DNA of 29,252 nucleotides from Caulobacter sp. (GCA_028291125.1 JAQGIN010000221.1:1-29252); one strand, 5' to 3'; counted from the first letter of the stretch, positions 1 through 9,078 are shown. Numbers and translations are program-made. Notes: generated by a model not told the origin, from the sequence alone.

Positions 1-284
1 TGGTGACCTTCTTCCTGTCGTCCACCGCCGGCCCCTGCCTGGCGGGCATCCAATACCTGACCCCCACCCGCCACCGCGGCGCGGTGACGGCGATCTATAT
101 GTGCGTCATGACCCTGGTCGCGGTGGGGCTTGGACCCACCCTGGTCGGGTTCGTCAGCGACACCGTGTTTGGCGCGGGCGCGGGGATCGGCAAGGCCCTG
201 ACCGCGGCGACGCTGTGCGTCTCGGCGCTCGGTGTCGCCTTCGCGCTGGGCGGCCGGGGCGCCTTCCAGAAGGCCATCACCTAA
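1..284 (+). CDS. MFS transporter, C-terminal fragment (5' end outside window)
   Basis: Only the last 90 or so residues are visible, and the reading frame is open to the window edge, so the true start lies upstream. The visible part holds hydrophobic helices separated by short loops (AIYMCVMTLVAVGLGPTLVGFVSD, cut here to its core GLGPTLVGFVSD), the pattern of the last two membrane segments of a Major Facilitator Superfamily carrier. The RHRG loop before the helix resembles the R-x-R-G cytoplasmic loop common in MFS proteins. It ends with TAA at 282-284. It would sit in the inner membrane. The substrate cannot be told from this fragment. The halogenase gene follows in the same direction after 170 bases, so the two may be functionally linked, but co-transcription is not proven. 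Confidence 0.75.
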   Translation, partial: VTFFLSSTAGPCLAGIQYLTPTRHRGAVTAIYMCVMTLVAVGLGPTLVGFVSDTVFGAGAGIGKALTAATLCVSALGVAFALGGRGAFQKAIT

Positions 285-454
285 GGCAAGCCCGGGCGAT
301 CGAAGACCCGCGCTTTCCGGGGAAAATTCTCAGTCAGCCGCGGCCTTGGATTGACGCGAAGGCGCGCCAGACGCCGGAGGCCAAGCGCCCCTCGAATTGA
401 TCCGCCCGCCGTCGAGGCGTTAGGGTTCCGCGTCTTCCCGGAGAGGGACGCGGC

Positions 455-1963
455 ATGAAGCGTATCGAGCGTTTGGTGATCCTGGGCGGCGGCACGGCCG
501 GCTGGATGACAGCGGCCGCGCTGGCCAAGACCTTCCCGCAATTGAAGATCGATCTTCTCGAATCCGAGGCCATCGGCACGGTGGGCGTCGGCGAGGCGAC
601 GATCCCGACGATCCACTGGTTCAACGCCTTGATCGGTCTCGACGAAGCTGAGTTCGTCCGCGCGACCAAGGCCACCTACAAGCTGGGCATCGAGTTCGTC
701 GACTGGGCCCGTCCCGGGAGCCGCTTTTTCCATCCGTTCGGGCGTCACGGCGTCGATCTGGGCGCCGTGCCGTTCCACCAGCACTGGCTGAAAGCGCGCT
801 CGGACGGGCTCGACCGCCCGCTATCGGCCTTCTCGCTGGCGACCCAGTTGGCCGCCGCCAACCGGTTCGCCAAGCCTGTGGACGATCCGCGATCGATCCT
901 GTCGACGCTGGGCTACGCCTATCACTTCGATGCGACGCTCTATGCGCAGTTCCTGCGCGGCCTGGCCGAGGCCGCGGGGGTCACGCGGCACGAGGGCAAG
1001 CTGGAGTCGGTCGTGCGCGCGCCCGACACCGGCTTCGTGAGCGCGCTGACCACCGATCGCGGCGAGCGGATCGAAGGCGAGCTCTTCGTCGACTGTTCGG
1101 GCTTTCGCGCCCTGCTGATCGACGGCGCGATGGAGGCCGGTTTCGGGGACTGGTCGCACTGGCTGCCGTGCGACCGGGCCGTCGCCGCGCCCTGCGCGCG
1201 GGTGGCCGTCACGACGCCCTACACCCGGTCGACCTTGCGCGCCGCCGGGTGGCAATGGCGCATCCCGCTGCAGCACCGGATCGGCAACGGCTATGTCTAC
1301 GCCAGCGCCTTCATCTCGGATGACGAGGCGGCGGCGACCCTGCTCGGGGCCCTCGACGGCGAGGCGCTCGGCGAGCCGCGATTTTTGCGGTTCAAGGCGG
1401 GCTTTCGACGCGAGTGCTGGCGAAAAAACGTCGTGGCCATAGGCCTTTCGGCTGGTTTTCTCGAGCCGCTGGAATCGACCAGCATCCACCTGATCCAGAG
1501 CGGTATCGCCAAGCTGATCACGCTGTTTCCGGATCGCGATTGCGATCCGGGGCTGGCGCGGCAGTTCAACGCGCTGTTTGGCCGCGACATGGACGGCGTC
1601 AGGGACTTCCTCATCCTGCACTATCACGCGACCGAGGGGCACGACGCCCCGCTGTGGCGGCAGACGCGCCACATGGCCTTGCCCGACACCTTGCGGGACA
1701 AGGAAGAGCAATATCGGCGCGCCGGACGATTGATGCTAACGCCCGACGAGTTGTTCCGCGAGGGCAGTTGGCTCGCCGTGCTCGAGGGCCAAGGGGTGGG
1801 CGCCGAGGGTCATAGCCCGCTGGCCGACACGCTGGATCCGGCCGTCAACCTTCGACAGCTCGAGCAGATCGAGGCGGTGATCGCGCGCGCGGCGGCGACC
1901 CAGCCCCGCCACGACGACGCCATCGCCGCGCTGATCGGCGGCTCGGCGTCCGCGTCGGACTAA
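455..1963 (+). CDS. Flavin-dependent tryptophan halogenase family protein (copy 1)
   Basis: Predicted FADH2-dependent halogenase of the PrnA/RebH family (502 residues; family about 500-540), cytoplasmic, with no signal peptide. Visible motifs: GGGTAG near residues 11-16 for FAD binding, the family hallmark WQWRIP at 266-271, FLEPLEST at 335-342, and K76 in a YKLGIEF context where the catalytic lysine (K79 of PrnA) is expected. Family members make HOCl or HOBr from reduced flavin and pass it to an aromatic substrate through this lysine. ATG at 455 is preceded by GAGAGGG at 441-447. It lies beside an MFS gene and converges with a receptor/glycosidase operon, the kind of sugar-uptake setting in which such halogenases occur in this group. 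No flavin reductase lies in the window. The natural substrate is unknown and free tryptophan need not be it. Confidence 0.93.
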   Translation: MKRIERLVILGGGTAGWMTAAALAKTFPQLKIDLLESEAIGTVGVGEATIPTIHWFNALIGLDEAEFVRATKATYKLGIEFVDWARPGSRFFHPFGRHGVDLGAVPFHQHWLKARSDGLDRPLSAFSLATQLAAANRFAKPVDDPRSILSTLGYAYHFDATLYAQFLRGLAEAAGVTRHEGKLESVVRAPDTGFVSALTTDRGERIEGELFVDCSGFRALLIDGAMEAGFGDWSHWLPCDRAVAAPCARVAVTTPYTRSTLRAAGWQWRIPLQHRIGNGYVYASAFISDDEAAATLLGALDGEALGEPRFLRFKAGFRRECWRKNVVAIGLSAGFLEPLESTSIHLIQSGIAKLITLFPDRDCDPGLARQFNALFGRDMDGVRDFLILHYHATEGHDAPLWRQTRHMALPDTLRDKEEQYRRAGRLMLTPDELFREGSWLAVLEGQGVGAEGHSPLADTLDPAVNLRQLEQIEAVIARAAATQPRHDDAIAALIGGSASASD

Positions 1964-1979
1964 GGCCGCCGCGGATCGT

Positions 1980-4040
1980 TCAGCGCGCGAGATCGAGGCA
2001 AGTCTCCGGCGAGACCTTTCGCCGGTTCGGCGGCGGAGGCCGCACCGCCAGATAGACCGTGCTCCACAATTGCGCGGCGTTCGACTCGTCGACATCGGCC
2101 TTGCCCGCCCCGAACGGCGCGATCTGGTAGCGGCCGTCGCGAAAGGTCCAGGACCAGAGCTCGGAACTCTGAACCGTGCGCGTCGCCCGGATCGCTCGCC
2201 ACAACTCGGTCTGGGCCGCGCCGAGCTTGGCGCGGAGCGGCGCGGGCAGGTCGCAGCGGGCGAGCTGGCGCTCGAGGCCCGCGGCGAGCAGCGCCTGATG
2301 CCAGGACCACACCACCGCGCCGTGATAGGCGGCCGGGGTGAAGCGCGCCTGGACCTCGCGATCGGCGAACGCGGCGTTGGCCACCACCAGGCCGACGTCG
2401 GTCATCAGGCCGGCCGGAAAGGGGCGCATGATCGCGGTGACAAAGGTGTCGAGATCCGCCGCCGAAGGCCGGCCGAACAGCAGCGCGAAGCCCTCGTCGG
2501 AGTTCATGATCGGCGCCGGCTCGCCGTTGGCGTCGAGCGACACGGCGTGGAACACCAGCGTTTGCTGGCCCAAGGCCCGCAAGGCGGGGGCGGCCGGGAC
2601 GCCGAGGCTCGACGCATAGGCGCGGATCGCCGCCGCCGCCTGGGCGGCCGACCGTTCGACCCGGAACAGCGGCGGAGCCTTGGCGCGCCAGACTCGCGCC
2701 ATCTTGGCGGCGTCGGCGAAGCGCGCGCGATCGTCGGCCGAAAGATAGGGGTCCAGCAGGCCGGCGCGGAATAGCCGGTCGGCCGCCTCGATCGCCGCCG
2801 GGGCGAGGGCGGCGTTGACGTCATAGGCATAGACGCCGCGGCCAAGCCCCTCGTTGCTGTCGCGCCATTCGCCGGTCGTCCGGCCCGGCTTGATCGCGAT
2901 CAGCGTGCCGACCGACGGGGCGGCGGCGAAAGGGCGGCCCTGGTCCAGCACGAACCGCAAATTGCGCGCCAGCGCGGCGCCGGCCGGATCGCGGGCTCCG
3001 GGCTGGCTCTCGCTGGTCAGGGGCTGGGCGAGATAGGCCCGCGCCCGCGCGCGTCCGAGGCCGAGCAGGTAGTCCGCCGCGACGACGCCGAGCATGTAGT
3101 CGTCGTCGATCATGCCGTAGTCGAGCTCCGCCGCGCCGCCGCCGCGCCCGGCCTTGCGGTTCTGGACGAGGGCGAATTCGCCGATCCCTTCCTCATGGGC
3201 GACCTCGCCGCCGGCCGACAGCCGCGCGAGCACCGAATTCAGTCCGGATTCGACGGCCGCCGGCTGCAGGGCCGGCATCAGCAGCCGCACCGACATCAGG
3301 GTGTCGCGGCCGAAATAGGTGTTGAAGCGCCAGGACCCCGCCAGGAACTTCTCGCGGTAGCTCAGGAAGGCGAGCGCGTCGCGCGCCGCCGGATCCGCCG
3401 CCGCGCGGGCGTTGAGCAGTTGCGCGGCGGGGATCGGGGTCAGCGGCGCGTCGCCGGTCAGCGCCGTGATCTCCAGAGCGATCCGTCCATCGGGCCCGGC
3501 GACGATGACGCCCTGGTCGATGCGGCCGCCGACGACACGGATCGTCAGCTCATAGCCGGGCGCGCCGTCCAGCCGCGCGCGACGCCAGGTGAGGGTGTCG
3601 CCGGCGATCCGGGGCTGGACCGCGACCTCCGCCGGAAACCTGCCGACCGCCTGATAGTCCCGCAGATAGCGCACGTTCGAGAGCACCGCCTGCTTGGCCG
3701 CCAGCCGCGGCGCGTCGAGGCTGGCGCTGGCGATCACGCCGTTGAGCGCGCCGCGGCGGACGGGCCGAGGCGGCCGGTCCAGCCGCCAGGTGGCCGGACG
3801 GGCCGTGCGTTCGAACCAAAGGCCCACGCCGCTGTTGCCGGCCGGGAAGGCGACGAGGATGCGCGGGTCGGTCCCGTTGCGCAGCAGCAGGTGCGCGGCG
3901 ACCGTGTTTTCGCGGACGAAGGCGTTGAGGTTCTGACCCTCGGTCAGCCGATAGGCCAGGTCCGGCGCTGCCGAGGCTTGGCTCGCCAGGGTCAGCGCGA
4001 GCAGGACGCCGGCGGCGGTCCGTCGAAAACCCTCGATCAT
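1980..4040 (-). CDS. Secreted six-hairpin glycosidase-like protein (glycogen-debranching C-domain-like)
   Basis: A 686-residue exported protein. Residues 1-24 form a signal peptide ending in ASA before APD. The C-terminal half has the look of an (alpha/alpha)6 barrel of the glycogen-debranching/GH15-like clan: FGRDTLMS at 243-250 resembles the GRDT signature of GDE_C domains, followed by an acidic HEEGIGEFA at 282-290 and DYGMIDDDY at 307-315. The N-terminal 200 residues are probably a beta-sandwich domain. I infer a periplasmic or surface alpha-glycan or oligosaccharide hydrolase, but the exact family and substrate are not recognised. ATG at 4038-4040 on the minus strand has GGAGAG about seven bases upstream. 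The receptor gene ends 66 bases upstream, so the two are probably one operon. It converges on halogenase 1 with only 16 bases between the stops. Confidence 0.75.
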   Translation of the reverse strand: MIEGFRRTAAGVLLALTLASQASAAPDLAYRLTEGQNLNAFVRENTVAAHLLLRNGTDPRILVAFPAGNSGVGLWFERTARPATWRLDRPPRPVRRGALNGVIASASLDAPRLAAKQAVLSNVRYLRDYQAVGRFPAEVAVQPRIAGDTLTWRRARLDGAPGYELTIRVVGGRIDQGVIVAGPDGRIALEITALTGDAPLTPIPAAQLLNARAAADPAARDALAFLSYREKFLAGSWRFNTYFGRDTLMSVRLLMPALQPAAVESGLNSVLARLSAGGEVAHEEGIGEFALVQNRKAGRGGGAAELDYGMIDDDYMLGVVAADYLLGLGRARARAYLAQPLTSESQPGARDPAGAALARNLRFVLDQGRPFAAAPSVGTLIAIKPGRTTGEWRDSNEGLGRGVYAYDVNAALAPAAIEAADRLFRAGLLDPYLSADDRARFADAAKMARVWRAKAPPLFRVERSAAQAAAAIRAYASSLGVPAAPALRALGQQTLVFHAVSLDANGEPAPIMNSDEGFALLFGRPSAADLDTFVTAIMRPFPAGLMTDVGLVVANAAFADREVQARFTPAAYHGAVVWSWHQALLAAGLERQLARCDLPAPLRAKLGAAQTELWRAIRATRTVQSSELWSWTFRDGRYQIAPFGAGKADVDESNAAQLWSTVYLAVRPPPPNRRKVSPETCLDLAR

Positions 4041-4106
4041 CCGGTCTCTCCAGCTGCGCGACGAAGGCGGCGGACCGCTTGGCGCGATCGCCCTCGGGCC
4101 CGCGTC

Positions 4107-6671
4107 CTAGAAACGGAGCGTGAGCGAGCCGCCATAGGTCCTGCCGACGATGCCGCGGGCGTAGAAATAGCCCGAAGACGCATTCTGGGTTTGGCCCTGG
4201 CGCGGATTGCCTTCGGTTAGGCCGATCTCGTCGAAGATGTTGTCGACGTTGAAGTTGAGCTGAAGATTGTCCCTCACGTTCAGGGTGACGCCGGCGCTGG
4301 TCACGCCGTAGGACGGCAGCGCCACCCCATTGCCCGAGTCCGCGTAGATCTTGCCGACGTATTTGTAGCGGCCATAGATCTCGCCCAGGCCGTTCGGCAG
4401 CTTGAAGGTCGGGGTGATGGTGAACAGCCGGGCCGGCGTTCGCTCCGGGCGGTTGCCGTCATAGGTCGGCTGCGGCACGCCGTTCAGGGTCAGATTGTTG
4501 AGCGTCGGATCCTGGATCACGCCCGAGACATTGACCGAGAACCACTCGACCGGCCGGACGAGGGCGTCGATTTCCACGCCGGTGGTCTTCAGATCGGCCA
4601 GGAAGCTGGTCTGTTTGGTGGGATCGGCCGGATCGATGAAGTTGTAGAACTGGTTGTTGAAATTGGTCCGGAACACCGTCGCCGAGGCGCTGAGGAGGCG
4701 GCCGTATTCGAAGCGCGCGCCGGCCTCGTAGAGCACGATCTTGGTGATCGGATCGGTGTTGTTGGTCTGGAAGCCGTTGGCGTAGCGGCCATAGACCGAC
4801 AGATGCGGCGTGATCAGATAGCTGGCGCCGATCGTCCAGGCGAGCTTGTCCTGCGTCCTGCGGGTTTCGGTGTAGGCGCCGTTGAAGGTCGAGCCCACGG
4901 TGCGCACGACGCCGATCACCCCCGGCTGCACCGGTTGATTGATCGCCGCGGCGTTGCCCTCGAGATATCGGGCCTTGTCGCTTTCCCAACGGACGCCGCC
5001 GTCGATGTGGATCTTGTCGCCGATCGCCAGTTCATCGTTGGCGTAGAGCGACAGCGACTTGTCGGTGCGCCGCCGAACGCCCGCGCCCCAGTCGCCGTAG
5101 GACACCAGGCCGTTGTCGCTCAGGACGCCGATGACCTGGTTGTTCGCGTCGAGCGAGACGATGTCATAGAGGTCGCTGTTGTTGCGGACATCGTTGACCG
5201 CCGTCGCCACCGCCGACTGGTTCTGGCTGCGGCTGACATCGTAATATTGGATGCCCGTGGTCAGCGAGTTCTTGAACCAATCGCCCTGGTGTTCCCAGCG
5301 CGTCCCGATATTGGCGCCGAAATCGTGGCCCGACTGATAGTCGTGATTGAGCGTCGTCTCCTGGAGGAAGCCGTTGCCGTTCAGGGCGTTCAGGGTCGCG
5401 GAGGCGTTCGATGGGATGACCACGCCGGTGCGCAGGTTCTTGGCGCCGAAGCGCACGGTGGCCGGATAGGCGGCGAGACCCGCGGTGAGCAGATTGTTGA
5501 TCGGTGAGGTGGCGCCGGGCGTCAGATAGTTCACCGCGCTGGTCAGGCCCGCATTGCCGGTGCCCGAGCCCGGGAAGATGCCGTTGAAATCGTCGCTGAG
5601 GTCCAGATAGCGCGCCCGGGCGAAGACCTCGACGCTGTCGCTGAGCGGCCTTTCGAAATCGATGCGCAGCTGCTTGGTCTTGACCCGCACGCCCTCGCTG
5701 AGCCGGAAGTCGCGGAAGCCGTCGCCTTCGACGAAGGTCGAGACCGGCACGGAGATCCGCGCGAAGGCGTCGCCGCCGATATTGCCGAACTGCGTATCCA
5801 GCCCAGGAACGCCGCTGGGCTTGCCGTTGCTGTAGGCATAGGGCTGATCGGCGTAATAGGCGGCCTTGAGGTCGCCGACCTTGCCGGTCAGGCGCACATA
5901 GCCGCCGCCGTCGAAGCGATATTCCAGCATCGCCTTCAGGCGATAGCCTTCATAGTCGAACGGGTTCTTGCGCACGCCGGGGCTGCTCTGAACATAGCCG
6001 CCGATGTTGAAGGCGAGGTTGTTGGCGATCGGCGCCGAATAATAGAAGTCGCCGCGCTTGAGGCCGTAATTGTATCCCGTGACCCGCACGACCCCCTCGG
6101 GCTTGTCGAAATTGGGCTTGCGGGAGATGAAGTTGATCGTCGCGCCCGCGCCGTTGACGGTCAGGATGCCCGAGGTGCCGCCCTTCACCGCCTCGAGCCG
6201 GTCGATCGTGACGTCCTCGGAAAAGAAGAAGTCCGCCCCGCCGCCCTGATAGATGATCGGCAGGCCGTCCTCCGTCAGTTGGATGAAGCGCTGGCCGCCG
6301 CCCTGCAGGCCCCGCACCGAATAGTTGTTCGACACCTCGCCGGCGGTGCCCTCGACGAAGATCCCCGGCACCAGTTCGAGCAGGTCGGCGGTCGACCGCG
6401 GCGCCTTGCGTTCGATATCGGCGCGGGTGGCCAAGGTGATGTCCGCCGAGGCGGTGATCAGCGGTCGATTGCGCGAGGTCATGCCCGTGACGACGACCTC
6501 GCTGACGGTCTGCTGATCGCTCTCGCCGGCGGGCGCGGTCGCACCGGGCGCGCGCACGACGGGAACATCGCCGGCGGCGGGCGGTTGCGGCGCCGTCTGG
6601 GCCCAGGCCGGAACGGCCAGACAGCTGCACCCGGCCAGCAACAGGGCGCGAAGGGTTTGGTGGGTGGGCAT
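4107..6671 (-). CDS. TonB-dependent receptor (with plug and beta-barrel)
   Basis: Outer-membrane active-transport receptor of 854 residues. A signal peptide (residues 1-24, ending AWA) is followed by a Pro/Ala-rich linker and a TonB-box-like SEVVVTG at 57-63. The plug shows the usual NNYSVRGLQGG, then a long beta-barrel ending in the terminal phenylalanine (SLTLRF) recognised by the BAM machinery. The frame is open a further 25 codons upstream to an ATG at 6746, but the start at 6669-6671 is chosen because GGGGAGGA sits just before it and because the signal peptide begins there. The downstream partner is the secreted glycosidase-like gene 66 bases away, so the likely cargo is an oligosaccharide. 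LAGC at residues 12-15 resembles a lipobox but is probably part of an ordinary signal peptide. Confidence 0.93.
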   Translation of the reverse strand: MPTHQTLRALLLAGCSCLAVPAWAQTAPQPPAAGDVPVVRAPGATAPAGESDQQTVSEVVVTGMTSRNRPLITASADITLATRADIERKAPRSTADLLELVPGIFVEGTAGEVSNNYSVRGLQGGGQRFIQLTEDGLPIIYQGGGADFFFSEDVTIDRLEAVKGGTSGILTVNGAGATINFISRKPNFDKPEGVVRVTGYNYGLKRGDFYYSAPIANNLAFNIGGYVQSSPGVRKNPFDYEGYRLKAMLEYRFDGGGYVRLTGKVGDLKAAYYADQPYAYSNGKPSGVPGLDTQFGNIGGDAFARISVPVSTFVEGDGFRDFRLSEGVRVKTKQLRIDFERPLSDSVEVFARARYLDLSDDFNGIFPGSGTGNAGLTSAVNYLTPGATSPINNLLTAGLAAYPATVRFGAKNLRTGVVIPSNASATLNALNGNGFLQETTLNHDYQSGHDFGANIGTRWEHQGDWFKNSLTTGIQYYDVSRSQNQSAVATAVNDVRNNSDLYDIVSLDANNQVIGVLSDNGLVSYGDWGAGVRRRTDKSLSLYANDELAIGDKIHIDGGVRWESDKARYLEGNAAAINQPVQPGVIGVVRTVGSTFNGAYTETRRTQDKLAWTIGASYLITPHLSVYGRYANGFQTNNTDPITKIVLYEAGARFEYGRLLSASATVFRTNFNNQFYNFIDPADPTKQTSFLADLKTTGVEIDALVRPVEWFSVNVSGVIQDPTLNNLTLNGVPQPTYDGNRPERTPARLFTITPTFKLPNGLGEIYGRYKYVGKIYADSGNGVALPSYGVTSAGVTLNVRDNLQLNFNVDNIFDEIGLTEGNPRQGQTQNASSGYFYARGIVGRTYGGSLTLRF

Positions 6672-6781
6672 GGATCCTCCCCAAGGAAGGCCGCCGCCTG
6701 CTTTTAACCGCGGGCGTGCGGTCACGATCCGGCGACGCCAAGCCATCGCCGTTCAGTCGAAAACACCCGGACCGATCGTCC

Positions 6782-6843
6782 GTTCCACATCGCCCGATAG
6801 ACGGGAGGTTCGACGCCGCCGCGAGCCCGTCATCGGGTGGAAC
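6782..6843. repeat. Long imperfect inverted repeat between divergent genes
   Basis: GTTCCAC at 6782-6788 pairs with GTGGAAC at 6837-6843, CCGAT (6794-6798) with ATCGG (6832-6836), and GACGGG (6800-6805) with CCCGTC (6826-6831). This gives about 18 pairs with two bulges and a loop of about 20 bases. It lies in the 234-base space between the receptor start (minus strand) and the DUF378 gene (plus strand). It could be a leader hairpin or a protein-binding site. No T-run follows on either side, so it is not a typical terminator. I see nothing else clear in this gap. Confidence 0.45.
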
Positions 6844-6905
6844 AGGTGGTCGCCTATCGGGTTGATTCTGACGGGCGAAAAAGGGAGTGGGGCAGGAGAC
6901 GCGCC

Positions 6906-7133
6906 ATGAAGACCTTCAACCTCGTCACCTTGATCTTGACCATCGCCGCCGGCCTCGACGTCGGGCTGGTCGGCTTGGCCGAAATCGACCTCATCGCCTA
7001 TCTGTTCGGCGAAGGATCGATGATGGCCCGCGGCATCTATGTGATCCTCGGACTTTCGGCGCTCTACCAGATCTATCCGTTCGTGAAGGCCTGGTCGGTC
7101 GGCGAAATCCATGCCGAGGCCGCTCACACCTAG
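6906..7133 (+). CDS. DUF378 family small membrane protein
   Basis: A 75-residue inner-membrane protein with two predicted helices (about residues 5-27 and 42-61) and a short soluble tail. The sequence fits DUF378 (YuzA-like): an N-terminal MKTFN, then a first helix ending in DVGLVGL where the family usually has NWGLVG, and a second helix with ARGIYVILGLSALYQI. The function of the family is unknown. ATG at 6906 is chosen over an upstream in-frame start at 6837 because AGGAG at 6894-6898 is well placed and the helix pattern starts there. It appears to be monocistronic. It converges with the DUF885 gene, with a 6-bp GCGGCG/CGCCGC stem between the stops. Confidence 0.85.
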   Translation: MKTFNLVTLILTIAAGLDVGLVGLAEIDLIAYLFGEGSMMARGIYVILGLSALYQIYPFVKAWSVGEIHAEAAHT

Positions 7134-7151
7134 GCGGCGAGAGGGCGCCGC
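7134..7151. terminator. Possible bidirectional hairpin between convergent stops
   Basis: GCGGCG (7134-7139) and CGCCGC (7146-7151) form a perfect 6-bp GC stem with a 6-base loop, directly after the DUF378 stop and 8 bases from the DUF885 stop. There is no T-tract, so intrinsic termination would be weak. The position between convergent genes is the main argument. Confidence 0.35.
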
Positions 7152-7159
7152 TCACGGCC

Positions 7160-8968
7160 TCAGGCAAGCCCCCACCGCTGGCGAACCACGCGTTCGAGCA
7201 CGGCCAGCGGCATCGCGCCTTGCAGCAGCACCGCATGGAAGGCCTTCAGATCGAACCCCGGCCGCGTCCGCGCCTCGTCGCGCAGGCGGGTCCAGACGGT
7301 GTGGCCGATCTTGTAGCTGCAGGCCTGGCCCGGCCAGACGGTGTAGCGGTCGATCTCGCCCTGGCTGCGGCCGCGGGCTATGCCCGTCGTCGCGATCAGG
7401 TAGTCGGTCGCCTTTTCCCGGCTCCAGCGCTTGGCGTGCATGCCGCTGTCGACGACCAGCCGCGTCGCCCTAAACAGCAGCGACTGCAGATAGCCCACCT
7501 GGCCCAGCGGATCGCCGTCATACATCCCCATCTCGTCGGCCAGTTGCTCGGAATAGAGCGCCCAGCCTTCGGAATAGCCGCTGAAGAAGCCGCGTCGGCG
7601 GATCAGCGGGATTTCGGTGCTTTCCAGCGCCAGGCTGACCTGGAGATGGTGCCCGGGCACCGCTTCATGGTGGGTGAGGGTGGCCAGGCCAAATTTCGGG
7701 CGATCGAAGGTGTCGCGCAGGTTGATGTAGTAGATCGCCGGCCGCGACCCATCGAGCGATGCGTTTTGGTAATAGCCGCCGGGCGCGCCGGCCTGGATGG
7801 TGGGCGGAACGCGGCGGACCTCGACCGGCGCCTTCGGCAGCGTCGCGAACGCTTCGGGAAGCCTCGCCTGCATCGCCACGATCTGGCGATTGAGATGGGC
7901 CAGCAGCGCCTCGCGGCCGGGGTCGGTGTTCGGATAGAGCTGGTCGGGCCGCTCGTTCAGCGCCACCAGTCGCTCGCCGACCGTTCCCTGCGACAGGCCT
8001 TGCGTCTTCAGGATGGTGTCGATCCGGGCGCTGATCTCGGCGACCTGGGCCAGGCCGAGGCGGTGGATCTCGTCGCCGCTCATCGCCACCGTCGTCGCGG
8101 CTTCGGCCGCGGCGGCGTAATAGGCGGCGCCGTCGGGCAGACGCCAGCAGCCGGCGTCGTGCGTGGCCTTGGCGCGCAATGCGGTGACCAGCGCGCGCTG
8201 GCGTTCGAGGGCCGGGAACACCTTCTGCTGGACGATCGCGGTCGCCAGGGCGACCCGGTCGGCCGGCAGGTTCGCCGCCTGCAGCTTGGCGGCGAAGGTG
8301 GCGACCATCACCGTCTGGTCCGCCGGTTTGTCCATGGCGCTGGCGAGCTGCCTGAGCGTGGTGTCGAGGATGTAGTCGGGCGCGAAAACGCCGCGCGCCG
8401 CATCGCCGCGCTGCTGCTCGGTGCTGTCGTCGATGCTTTTCGGAAAGGCCTCGAGGCGGGCGAGATAGGCGTCGGCCTCGGCGGCGTCGCGCACCCGGAC
8501 CTGCGATTCGAGGAAATCGGGAACGTCGCGATAGGGCCCGGTGAGCTGGCTGAGCACATAGGGCGCGAAGCGGCCGAGGCTGCTGCCGTAGGTGAAGCGC
8601 TCCGCGCCGGCGACGGCGTGGGTCAGCTGGTAGGTCACCACCTCATGATCGAGCTTGGCCGAGGGCGACAGGCCGGCGGTGTCGAACCGGCTCAGCTCGG
8701 CCAGTTCGGCCTTGGCGCGGGCCAGATCCCGCGCTCGTCCGGCGGCGGACTCGTCGGTGAGCCTCGCCTTCAGCCCGGCGCGCGGACCGGTGTCCAAGCC
8801 AAGGCGTGTCGCCTGTTCGGGCGCATCGTCCAGGCGGCCGTAGAAGAAGCGATCGAGCATCGCCCTCAACGCGGCGTCCGCCGTTCCCGTTGGCGTCGCG
8901 GCGTAGGCGGGCAGGGCGCCAGCGAGCGAAACGGCGGCGGAGCCGGCCATGAATTGACGACGATGCAT
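7160..8968 (-). CDS. Tat-exported DUF885 family protein, putative metallopeptidase
   Basis: A 602-residue protein of the DUF885 family. HHEAVPGHH (residues 433-441) supplies an HExxxGH-like metal site, and the downstream EGWALYSE (467-474) supplies a likely third ligand glutamate. This layout is shared with DUF885 proteins that are thought to be zinc carboxypeptidases or dipeptidases. The N-terminus MHRRQFM with a hydrophobic stretch to AYA (about residue 23) is a twin-arginine signal, so export as a folded metalloprotein to the periplasm is likely. ATG at 8966-8968 (minus strand) is preceded by AGGGGA. It is divergent from the LysR gene. The LysR-type inverted repeat at 9079-9093 sits in the shared space, so co-regulation is possible but not shown. 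Confidence 0.85.
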   Translation of the reverse strand: MHRRQFMAGSAAVSLAGALPAYAATPTGTADAALRAMLDRFFYGRLDDAPEQATRLGLDTGPRAGLKARLTDESAAGRARDLARAKAELAELSRFDTAGLSPSAKLDHEVVTYQLTHAVAGAERFTYGSSLGRFAPYVLSQLTGPYRDVPDFLESQVRVRDAAEADAYLARLEAFPKSIDDSTEQQRGDAARGVFAPDYILDTTLRQLASAMDKPADQTVMVATFAAKLQAANLPADRVALATAIVQQKVFPALERQRALVTALRAKATHDAGCWRLPDGAAYYAAAAEAATTVAMSGDEIHRLGLAQVAEISARIDTILKTQGLSQGTVGERLVALNERPDQLYPNTDPGREALLAHLNRQIVAMQARLPEAFATLPKAPVEVRRVPPTIQAGAPGGYYQNASLDGSRPAIYYINLRDTFDRPKFGLATLTHHEAVPGHHLQVSLALESTEIPLIRRRGFFSGYSEGWALYSEQLADEMGMYDGDPLGQVGYLQSLLFRATRLVVDSGMHAKRWSREKATDYLIATTGIARGRSQGEIDRYTVWPGQACSYKIGHTVWTRLRDEARTRPGFDLKAFHAVLLQGAMPLAVLERVVRQRWGLA

Positions 8969-9078
8969 GCGTTTCCCCTGGCGATGACAGATCAGGACAA
9001 CCGCGCTCAGCCACCGCCCTTCCCGAACTCCTAGCCGAGCGATCGAAGCGTGTCGCCCCTCCCAATGCGGGCCAGTTA

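Noticed and set aside
351..356. TTGACG as a promoter for halogenase 1
   Set aside because: No plausible -10 element lies at the right distance, so I did not list a promoter in the 170-base gap.
6627..6638. Lipobox-like LAGC in the receptor signal peptide
   Set aside because: The hydrophobic stretch continues past the cysteine to an AWA signal-peptidase I site, and receptors of this type are not lipoproteins. A chance match is more likely.
6672..6746. N-terminal extension of the receptor gene to an ATG at 6746
   Set aside because: The extra 25 residues are basic and not signal-like, while 6671 has a strong GGGGAGGA ribosome site and begins a normal signal peptide.
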